The notes beneath the pieces are model-generated. The model saw nothing but the letters and a program-made list of their open reading frames with translations, searched no databases and had not been told where the DNA came from. The position numbers and the translations under genes are program-made. From Deltaproteobacteria bacterium (GTDB lineage Bacteria; Desulfobacterota; Syntrophia; Syntrophales; Smithellaceae): DNA of 5,542 bases. The DNA lies in assembly GCA_019136325.1 (NCBI GenBank), contig JAGVUJ010000223.1, forward strand, positions 1-5,542, read 5' to 3'. This document shows positions 1 to 4,194 of this stretch, piece after piece (position 1 is the stretch's first letter; every line of letters starts with the position of its first letter).

Positions 1-54
1 CTGCAAGGTCAGAATCTCAATTTTATCCGCTGTTTTTAGCGTTAGTTCAGACAT
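1..54 (-). CDS. Probable metallo-beta-lactamase-fold hydrolase, N-terminus only (cut by window edge)
   Basis: Eighteen codons are visible, starting at the ATG at 54-52: MSELTLKTADKIEILTLQ. They stay open to the window edge. The ATG lies 9 nt after the stop of the Mrp gene, with a purine-rich AAAGAG just upstream overlapping that stop, so this is very likely the next gene of the same operon. The pattern 'ADKIEILTL' near the N-terminus resembles the first beta strand of MBL-fold hydrolases of the class often annotated as 7,8-dihydropterin-6-methyl-aminobenzene-phosphate synthase-like, which occur beside Mrp and NifX-like genes in delta-proteobacteria. That family name is recalled from general knowledge. 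The metal-binding HxHxDH motif lies outside the window, so the product is tentative although the gene start is well supported. Confidence 0.5.
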   Translation of the reverse strand, partial: MSELTLKTADKIEILTLQ

Positions 55-63
55 GAGATCTCT

Positions 64-957
64 TTATGCGTTTGTTTTATTTGTTTGATCGGAATAAGTT
101 ATCTGATTGATAATATTCTGCATGATTTTTCCCGTCGGTGTTTCGGAAAAATGGTAAACAAACACTTTGCCGGAGTCGCCGGATTGGGCAATAGCCGGAT
201 CCATCGGAATTGCGCCGAGATACGGAACATTCATATCTGCCGCGATTTTCTTTCCGCCGCCGGAAGGCAGAATCTGCGTGATTTCTCCACATTTCGGACA
301 GGCAAACCCGCTCATGTTTTCGACGACGCCCAACACCGGTACAGCAAGGCGCTTGCAAAAGCTGATGGATTTGCGCACGTCCACCGCAGCTACTTTCTGC
401 GGTGTGGTGACAATGATTGCGCCGTCCAGCGGCTGAATCAACTGGCACAAGGACAGGGGTTCATCGCCGGTACCCGGAGGAGCGTCAATGATCAAGTAAT
501 CCAGGTTACCCCAGTGCACATCGGTCAGGAACTGTTTGATGACGGCCATCTTCATCGGTCCGCGCCAGATGATCGCGTCGTCCGGATTTTGCAGTAAAAA
601 TCCGAGGGACATGATTTTCAAGCCTCCGACTTCAACCGGCAAAAGTCCTTCCGGACCGCCTTTGAGTGTTTTATTTTCCAGACCAAGCATCGTCGGCACG
701 CTGGGACCGTGAATATCCACATCCAGCAGACCAACCCGCAGGCCGTTTAGTGCCAGCGCGGTGGCCAGATTGACTGCGACGGTGCTTTTACCGACGCCGC
801 CCTTGCCGGAAAGCACAACGATTTTTTTCTGAATACGGCACAGCGTTGCCTGCAATCGTTGGCGATCAGCGTATGCTTCTGGGCTTTCTTCTTTTTTCTT
901 TGTTTTAGCCGCGCAGTTGGAATCGCCGCACGTATCACACGTTTTTTTGTCTTCCAC
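64..957 (-). CDS. mrp: Mrp/Nbp35 (ApbC) family iron-sulfur carrier P-loop ATPase
   Basis: Cytosolic P-loop ATPase of the Mrp/ApbC/Nbp35 group, which binds a bridging 4Fe-4S cluster as a dimer and passes it to apoproteins. In the 297-residue form, the deviant Walker A GKGGVGKST is at about 51-59, the switch DVDIHGPS at 79-86, the Walker B-like LIIDAPPGTGDE at about 155-166, and the conserved cluster-binding CPKC (C220, C223) near the C-terminus. A second Cys group, C7-x2-C10-x4-C15, precedes the ATPase domain and recalls the N-terminal ferredoxin-like motif of Nbp35. Start choice: a TTG at 1002 would add 15 residues but has no Shine-Dalgarno. The GTG at 957 is preceded by GGAGG at 9 nt, and the extra residues are just basic lead-in. 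It lies in the operon between fmdB-like and MBL genes. The client proteins are unknown. Confidence 0.93.
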   Translation of the reverse strand: MEDKKTCDTCGDSNCAAKTKKKEESPEAYADRQRLQATLCRIQKKIVVLSGKGGVGKSTVAVNLATALALNGLRVGLLDVDIHGPSVPTMLGLENKTLKGGPEGLLPVEVGGLKIMSLGFLLQNPDDAIIWRGPMKMAVIKQFLTDVHWGNLDYLIIDAPPGTGDEPLSLCQLIQPLDGAIIVTTPQKVAAVDVRKSISFCKRLAVPVLGVVENMSGFACPKCGEITQILPSGGGKKIAADMNVPYLGAIPMDPAIAQSGDSGKVFVYHFSETPTGKIMQNIINQITYSDQTNKTNA

Positions 958-966
958 TTTTACAAT

Positions 967-971
967 CCTCC
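967..971 (-). promoter_or_regulatory. Ribosome binding site deciding the mrp start
   Basis: GGAGG on the minus strand lies 9 nt before the GTG at 957-955. The region before the alternative upstream TTG at 1002 is almost pure A/T with no Shine-Dalgarno match. This favours the shorter Mrp. Confidence 0.75.
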
Positions 972-1035
972 GTTTAACGTCTCTTTTGAAAGGAATTTTC
1001 AAATAAACTATTTAAAATAAATATTCGCAGTCATT

Positions 1036-1293
1036 TTAATTTCCGCAGCGCGATTGTCCGCATTTGTTGTCCGCACCACAACAGGTTTTCCCGGTTTTCT
1101 CGAGCGAGCATCCCTGTATATGCTCGTGCCGGCCTGCGCCCGCTGATTTCATGATAAAACCGCTCCCGCCACTGATCTGACGCCGGACGTTCCCCTGGCA
1201 TTCAGGACAAACAGAGACAGGCTCGTCATTTATGCGTTGTTGTCTCTCGAAAAATAGACCACAACGGATGCATTTATATTCATAAGTCGGCAT
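1036..1293 (-). CDS. FmdB-family zinc-ribbon protein with Cys-rich C-terminal tail
   Basis: 85-residue small protein. It opens with MPTYEYKCIRCG and has a second CPEC, giving the C8-x2-C11 and C29-x2-C32 pairs of the FmdB/CxxC_CxxC_SSSS putative regulatory family, whose molecular role is poorly defined; the name comes from a gene near formylmethanofuran dehydrogenase. The family's 'GGSGF' turn is at 42-46. The tail from about residue 55 is unusual: H56, H58, C62, C71-C72, C78 and C83, so a second metal site or Fe-S interaction is possible (inference). The ATG has AGGAG at 10 nt (1304-1308). It lies between trmO and mrp in the same direction, with 78 nt to the mrp GTG. Confidence 0.88.
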   Translation of the reverse strand: MPTYEYKCIRCGLFFERQQRINDEPVSVCPECQGNVRRQISGGSGFIMKSAGAGRHEHIQGCSLEKTGKTCCGADNKCGQSRCGN

Positions 1294-1418
1294 CGTTTAC
1301 ATTCTCCTCTCTAAGTCATGATGCATGCAGCGTTTCCGTCTTCAATCCAATGCAACGGATATTCTTGCTGTGTTCATGTTTCGGCATACAAGACATATCA
1401 TAGGATTCAAAGATATTA

Positions 1419-1907
1419 TTATGAACCATATTCCCGTTTGCCTCTTTTTTGAGCGGTTTGTTCATCAACCTCGTCCTGCCAGCCATTGCTTTTGGTTTTA
1501 TGAAGATCGAACTTTGCGGTGTATGGTTTGATGTCGATAAGCGGCGTGCCATCGATGATGTCGGCACCATCAAAATGTAGAATATTGTCCTCGATACCAA
1601 GAAGTTCAACGATGCTGAGACCGATGGGATTGGGACGGCATGGTGAACGCGTCGCAAATACGCCGTGCTCAATATCCTGAAGAAACGGTTTGACAATCAG
1701 TTTCACCTGAAGCGGCGACTGATGAAAATGATAAATCAGATAGATATGGGAAAAACCGTTCAGATCCTTTAATCCGTCTACAAATTGTGAAAGAATTTCA
1801 ACGTATCCTTTGCATCCTTGAGCGTAAACCGATTGGACAGGCGTTTTGTCCGCGATGGTATGTTCGCTGTGGATAATGCCGATAGGTTTGTATGTCAGGG
1901 CTTCCAT
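1419..1907 (-). CDS. trmO: TrmO-type tRNA (t6A37) N6-methyltransferase, TsaA/YaeB fold
   Basis: 162 residues, single beta-barrel TsaA-like domain. TrmO uses S-adenosylmethionine to methylate N6-threonylcarbamoyladenosine at position 37 of ACY-decoding tRNAs. Visible signatures are YKPIGIIHS at 6-14, the family-defining FATRSPCRPNPIGLS at 84-98, and IDGTPLIDIKPY at 118-129. The protein is short compared with E. coli TrmO (about 235 residues) because it lacks the extra C-terminal domain, as in many archaeal and anaerobe versions. Such short members may have another substrate, so the exact reaction is inferred. Start: ATG at 1907; a TTG two codons upstream (1913) has AAGAAG at 9 nt and is a real alternative. 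It sits 58 nt after the NifX-like gene in the metal-protein operon, an unusual home for a tRNA modifier. Confidence 0.85.
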   Translation of the reverse strand: MEALTYKPIGIIHSEHTIADKTPVQSVYAQGCKGYVEILSQFVDGLKDLNGFSHIYLIYHFHQSPLQVKLIVKPFLQDIEHGVFATRSPCRPNPIGLSIVELLGIEDNILHFDGADIIDGTPLIDIKPYTAKFDLHKTKSNGWQDEVDEQTAQKRGKREYGS

Positions 1908-1965
1908 GTTCAATTCAATTTACTTCTTAAATTGTCGTCCGCGATGTTGAAAATCCAGGTAAATA

Positions 1966-2328
1966 TCAATCATGATGGCACTCATGTCCATGCTCGGCGC
2001 AGGAAATTCCCGAATCTTTCAGTGTGCCGGCAAGCCAGCTTTCAGTGACGGATTTCACGTCTCCGGAACAACCGCGCAACACATCAATGCCGTGGCCGTT
2101 TAATACATTCACGGCCCCTTGTCCCATGTTGCCGGCGAGCATGAGTTTCACGCCCTTTTCAGCCAGGACCTGGGCAATGTTGGATTTGCAGCCGCATCCG
2201 GCCGGCGACGCGATCTTTTCCTCAGACAGGATTTTTTTCTGATCGTCAATAGTGAATACCGTAAAATATTCACAGTGTCCGAAATGTTCATCAATTTGAT
2301 TCTGATACGACGGTAATGCGATTTTCAT
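1966..2328 (-). CDS. NifX/NifB C-terminal-like (dinitrogenase iron-molybdenum cofactor domain) protein
   Basis: 120 residues, a stand-alone RNase H-like domain of the NifX/NafY/NifB-C family, which in nitrogen fixers binds FeMo cofactor or its precursors. Motifs: a KIALP first strand, DEHFGHCEYF at 13-22, a PAGCGC loop at 42-47, and LAGNMGQGAVNVL at about 64-76. The C-terminus carries a metal-binding-looking tail with C110, H113, H115, C117, H118 and H119. No nif structural gene is nearby, so the role is more likely carriage of an Fe-S or Mo/W cluster for other enzymes (inference). Start is supported by AAGGAG 6 nt upstream (2335-2340). It follows the UPF0251 gene by 17 nt, so the two are cotranscribed. 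Confidence 0.9.
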   Translation of the reverse strand: MKIALPSYQNQIDEHFGHCEYFTVFTIDDQKKILSEEKIASPAGCGCKSNIAQVLAEKGVKLMLAGNMGQGAVNVLNGHGIDVLRGCSGDVKSVTESWLAGTLKDSGISCAEHGHECHHD

Positions 2329-2345
2329 AAACGTCTCCTTTAAAA

Positions 2346-2693
2346 TTATTGATTCTTTGTCCCTGTCCCGCGTCCTTTGGCTTTGCAGGAAGGGTTGGGT
2401 TCATCCAGAGAAACTTCTCCGCCCTCAATTTTTAATGCTTTTCCATTGAGCAGGACATCTGCGATTTTTTTGTGAGCTTCCTCAACAATCCTGCCAAAGG
2501 TCTGGCGGGAAATATTCATCCGGGTGGCCGCTTCTTCCTGATAAAGCTGTTCATAATCCGCCAGGCGAATCGCTTCAAACTCATCCAGGGTTAAGTTAAC
2601 TTCTTCCAGATCAACGGTGGGTATCCCCCGTGGCTTGAAATAATTCTTATCGGGCATTCCGCAAATGTTCCTGCGACATTTTGGCCTGGGCAT
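2346..2693 (-). CDS. UPF0251/DUF134 family helix-turn-helix protein, first gene of the operon
   Basis: 115 residues. The N-terminal signature MPRPKCRRNICGMP, followed by YFKPRGIP at 19-26, is diagnostic of UPF0251 (DUF134). Residues about 35-82 (LTLDEFEAIRLAD, then AATRMNISRQTFGRIVEEAHKKI) form a helix-turn-helix resembling sigma-70 region 4, with ISRQTFGRIV as the likely recognition helix. C6, C11 and C103 are present. The family is usually described as a putative DNA-binding protein and is often beside NifX-like genes, as here. Being the first gene behind an operator-like palindrome, it may autoregulate the operon in response to a metal or redox cue (inference). GGAG of CAGGGAGAG precedes the ATG at a slightly long distance. 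Confidence 0.9.
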   Translation of the reverse strand: MPRPKCRRNICGMPDKNYFKPRGIPTVDLEEVNLTLDEFEAIRLADYEQLYQEEAATRMNISRQTFGRIVEEAHKKIADVLLNGKALKIEGGEVSLDEPNPSCKAKGRGTGTKNQ

Positions 2694-2711
2694 AATGCTT
2701 GTCTCTCCCTG

Positions 2712-2736
2712 ATGCTTATTATAAGCATATGCTCAT
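2712..2736. promoter_or_regulatory. Operator-like array of inverted half-sites over the operon promoter
   Basis: Read on the plus strand, ATGCTTAT (2712-2719), ATAAGCAT (2721-2728) and ATGCTCAT (2729-2736) are alternating half-sites. The first two form a perfect 8-1-8 palindrome, and the last two abut as a 16-bp inverted repeat with one mismatch. A further ATGCTT (2695-2700) touches the start codon of the UPF0251 gene. The array covers the -10 box and most of the spacer, so a bound protein would block transcription. The cognate regulator is not proven; the adjacent HTH protein is the first candidate. The half-site is unlike the FNR box at 3467-3480, so the Crp/Fnr protein is less likely. Confidence 0.65.
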
Positions 2737-2746
2737 AACATGTCAA
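2718..2746 (-). promoter_or_regulatory. Consensus sigma-70 promoter of the UPF0251-nifX-trmO-fmdB-mrp operon
   Basis: On the minus strand, TTGACA (2746-2741) and TATAAT (2723-2718) are both perfect consensus hexamers separated by 17 nt. The predicted start is near 2711, leaving a 5' UTR of about 17 nt before the ATG at 2693. It lies between the end of the Crp/Fnr gene and the UPF0251 gene, so the operon has its own strong promoter, which an overlapping operator would keep in check. Confidence 0.85.
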
Positions 2747-2766
2747 GGCATAAATATGAGGATTGG

Positions 2767-3447
2767 TTATTCGCCTTCGGCCAGCTGTATCAGCGCCTTG
2801 CGGTCCAGAATGGTAATGATGCGGCCGGCGGTGGAAAGGATTCCGTCGTTGGCCATTTTTCTCAAGGCGCGGGAAAGGGCTTCCGGTGTGGCGCCGAGAA
2901 TCTTGGACAGTTCCCGCTGTGAGATAGTCAATTCCACACGGGCTTTTTTATCCGTGGATTCTTCCGGTAATAACTGACAGAGAAAAGAGGCCAGTCTTCC
3001 GGGAATTTCCTTTAAAGCAAGCGATTCGATAAGTTCCATGGAATCTTTGAGCCGCTGCGACAGAATCTGAATGATATTGAACAATATGGCCGGCTCCCGT
3101 CTGGCCGTCTCTTCTATCACCGTTCCGGGAATCAGCAGGACTGAACTTTCAACAATCGCCATAGCGTTGGCCGGAAAAGATTCCGTCGCAAATGCCGTAC
3201 AGAGACCAAACGGGTCTCCCGGACCGAGTAGATGCAACGTCTGTTCTTTCCCGTCAACGGAACTCCGATAAAGTTTTAACTGTCCGGAAATAACCACATA
3301 AAAAGATCGAATAGGATCGTCTTCGCCGATAACTATATCGCCCGGTTTAAATTTTCTGACGATGGATTGTGAAATCAGGAATTTAATTTTTTCGGGAGGG
3401 ACGCCCTGAAATAAAACAATGCCTTCGATTGGTCCACTGATATCCAT
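2767..3447 (-). CDS. Crp/Fnr-family transcription regulator
   Basis: 226 residues. The N-terminal cyclic-nucleotide-binding-like beta barrel spans about 8-125 (KPGDIVIGEDDPIRSFYVVISGQLKLY at 34-60; LGPGDPFGLCTAF at 74-86), a dimerisation helix about 120-145, and a winged HTH about 150-220. The recognition helix ATPEALSRALRKM has E189, S192 and R193 at the spacing of the FNR residues that contact TTGAT. The N-terminal cysteines that hold the FNR 4Fe-4S cluster are absent (only C83 and C157), and the cAMP-binding Arg-Ser of CRP is not visible, so the signal is neither classic oxygen-labile cluster nor clearly cAMP. A DNR-like haem/NO or other redox input is possible. The start ATG has GGGAG 11 nt upstream. 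It diverges from the thioredoxin gene, with an FNR box between. Confidence 0.92.
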   Translation of the reverse strand: MDISGPIEGIVLFQGVPPEKIKFLISQSIVRKFKPGDIVIGEDDPIRSFYVVISGQLKLYRSSVDGKEQTLHLLGPGDPFGLCTAFATESFPANAMAIVESSVLLIPGTVIEETARREPAILFNIIQILSQRLKDSMELIESLALKEIPGRLASFLCQLLPEESTDKKARVELTISQRELSKILGATPEALSRALRKMANDGILSTAGRIITILDRKALIQLAEGE

Positions 3448-3466
3448 TGAAAAAATTTCTCCCGCG

Positions 3467-3480
3467 TTGATTCACATCAA
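3467..3480. promoter_or_regulatory. Perfect FNR/DNR-type binding site
   Basis: TTGATTCACATCAA is the exact TTGAT-N4-ATCAA consensus read by FNR/DNR-class regulators. Its centre is 26 nt from the start codon of the divergent Crp/Fnr gene, where binding would most simply repress it. It is also 41.5 bp upstream of the predicted thioredoxin transcription start, where binding would activate. The adjacent regulator has the matching E-x2-S-R recognition residues. Confidence 0.82.
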
Positions 3481-3502
3481 TGAAATTCAAAACACCTGCG
3501 TG

Positions 3503-3508
3503 TATTAA
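3503..3508 (+). promoter_or_regulatory. Candidate -10 box of the thioredoxin promoter
   Basis: TATTAA (4 of 6 consensus positions) lies where a class II FNR-dependent promoter would place it. With a start at 3515 it occupies -12 to -7, and the FNR box is centred at -41.5. The -35 position (ATGAAA, 3480-3485) is poor, as expected for an activator-dependent promoter. The region is A/T-rich, so the hexamer alone would not be convincing. Confidence 0.45.
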
Positions 3509-3571
3509 AAAATTAAAATGGATTGTTTTTTACCACAGACAAACGGGAGAAACAAAACAAATTATCCATGC

Positions 3572-3577
3572 AGGAGG
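3572..3577 (+). promoter_or_regulatory. Ribosome binding site deciding the thioredoxin start
   Basis: AGGAGG lies 7 nt before the ATG at 3585. An in-frame ATG at 3480 would add 35 residues without homology to thioredoxin, would overlap the FNR box, and has no Shine-Dalgarno. Confidence 0.88.
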
Positions 3578-3584
3578 AATAAAA

Positions 3585-3920
3585 ATGAGCAATTCAGATT
3601 TTGTCAAGCATGCGGATGATCAGAATTTCGATACAATCGTCTTAAAGGATGCGAAACCGACGCTGGTCGATTTCTGGGCTCCCTGGTGTGGTCCCTGCCG
3701 GGCAATCGGTCCGATTCTGGAGGAACTCGCCACAGTGTATAATGATCGGGTGAACATCGTAAAGGTCAATGTGGATGATAATCCGGCAACGGCGTCCAGA
3801 TATAACGTCAGAAGTATACCGACACTGATATTTGTTAAAAACGGTCAGGTTGCTGAGACTCAGGTCGGATTACTTTCCAGAAATCAATTGGCGTTGTTCA
3901 TTGATAAAAACTTAAACTAA
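3585..3920 (+). CDS. trxA: Thioredoxin
   Basis: 111 residues, typical thioredoxin length. A cytosolic thiol-disulfide reductase that reduces disulfides in client proteins using its WCGPC active site (W34-C35-G36-P37-C38). The buried Asp (D29 in VDFWA), the cis-proline (P79 in RSIPT) and the VNVDDNP segment at 61-67 are all present, and there is no signal peptide. The first residues (MSNSDFVKHADDQNFDTIVLK) match the usual lead strand. It is divergent from the Crp/Fnr regulator and likely under its control through the FNR box, giving a redox-responsive thioredoxin (inference). A small membrane protein with a candidate selenocysteine follows 53 nt downstream, a possible partner. It may not be the housekeeping TrxA. 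Confidence 0.95.
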   Translation: MSNSDFVKHADDQNFDTIVLKDAKPTLVDFWAPWCGPCRAIGPILEELATVYNDRVNIVKVNVDDNPATASRYNVRSIPTLIFVKNGQVAETQVGLLSRNQLALFIDKNLN

Positions 3921-3928
3921 TTTGCAAA

Positions 3929-3953
3929 AGGCGGACGGCCTGTCCGTCCGCCT
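3929..3953 (+). terminator. GC-rich hairpin after thioredoxin (weak or bidirectional terminator)
   Basis: AGGCGGACGG (3929-3938) pairs perfectly with CCGTCCGCCT (3944-3953) around a 5-nt loop, starting 9 nt after the trxA stop. No T-run follows on the plus strand. On the minus strand the stem is followed by TTTTGC, so it terminates better in that direction. On the plus strand it may only attenuate or protect the trxA mRNA 3' end and let some transcription reach the next small gene. Confidence 0.5.
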
Positions 3954-3973
3954 GATTCACCAGGGAGCGCATC

Positions 3974-4117
3974 ATGTCCGATTTATTCATTTTTCTGTTA
4001 ATACTGGCCGGATGGTTTTTCCTGCAAGTCTGGCTCTTGCCCCGGATGGGTATTTCCACCTGAGTGAGGCCGGCTTGTCCGGTCGAGGACAAAAAGAAAA
4101 AATCCAGCCACTGCTGA
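3974..4117 (+). CDS. Candidate small membrane selenoprotein (TGA at 4061 read as selenocysteine)
   Basis: The ATG at 3974 has AGGGAG at 6 nt (3962-3967). The first 29 codons encode a short N-terminus, one hydrophobic span (about residues 4-22, LFIFLLILAGWFFLQVWLL) and PRMGIST, then an in-frame TGA (4061-4063). Reading continues sensibly as VRPACPVEDKKKKSSHC to a TGA at 4115. The 47-residue product would have Sec30-x4-Cys35, a lysine-rich stretch and terminal C47, so a membrane-anchored redox protein with the Sec/Cys part in the cytosol if the lysines stay inside. A SECIS-like hairpin follows the TGA at the canonical distance. If the TGA is a stop, the gene is a 29-residue membrane peptide (3974-4063). 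Lying just behind thioredoxin, it may exchange electrons with it (inference). I do not recognise the family with certainty. Confidence 0.6.
4061..4092 (+). other. SECIS-like element with TGA codon
   Basis: After TGA (4061-4063) come 11 nt, then TTGTCC (4075-4080), loop GGTCGA (4081-4086) and GGACAA (4087-4092), a perfect 6-bp stem. The E. coli fdhF SECIS also has 11 nt between UGA and its upper stem, and a GGUC apical loop. The bulged U of the E. coli element is not evident. A competing hairpin, GGCCGG/CCGGTC (4068-4073/4079-4084), could form instead. Confidence 0.5.
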
Positions 4118-4122
4118 TTTAG

Positions 4123-4151
4123 TGGACAGCCGGGAAAGTTTGTACTATAAA
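4123..4151 (+). promoter_or_regulatory. Sigma-70 promoter of the RND efflux operon
   Basis: TGGACA (4123-4128) and TATAAA (4146-4151), each matching consensus at 5 of 6 positions, are separated by 17 nt. The predicted start is near 4158, leaving a 5' UTR of about 117 nt to the adaptor ATG at 4275. I see no clear dyad operator over it. Confidence 0.65.
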
Positions 4152-4194
4152 AAGTCAATAACCTGAAGTACATGATGACGGGAGATAAAAGCCT

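Noticed and set aside
85..597. 170-codon plus-strand ORF opposite mrp
   Set aside because: It lies entirely antisense to a clear Mrp ATPase, has no ribosome binding site and no recognisable domain.
958..1002. TTG start at 1002 for Mrp
   Set aside because: No Shine-Dalgarno before it, while GTG 957 has GGAGG at 9 nt.
1316..1696. 126-codon minus-strand ORF overlapping trmO in another frame
   Set aside because: Most of it is the out-of-frame shadow of trmO, which carries the family signature. Only its last 37 codons are kept, as a weak finding.
2289..2300. ATCAA/TTGAT near 2290 as an FNR box
   Set aside because: The half-sites are everted (ATCAA first) and lie inside the NifX-like coding sequence.
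3480..3584. 35-residue N-terminal extension of thioredoxin from ATG 3480
   Set aside because: The ATG overlaps the FNR box, has no ribosome binding site and adds no thioredoxin sequence. ATG 3585 has AGGAGG at 7 nt.
3922..4122. 66-codon plus-strand ORF after thioredoxin
   Set aside because: Its frame differs from the Shine-Dalgarno-supported ORF at 3974, and it translates through the hairpin without a recognisable domain.
4108..4125. CCACT/AGTGG hairpin around the TGA at 4115 as a terminator
   Set aside because: Five-bp stem with an 8-nt loop and no T-run. It overlaps the -35 box of the RND promoter.
4115..4150. Second in-frame TGA at 4115 as another selenocysteine
   Set aside because: Beyond it the frame runs through the RND promoter and ends soon after. 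No SECIS-like stem is found at the right distance, and KKKKSSHC is a plausible C-terminus.
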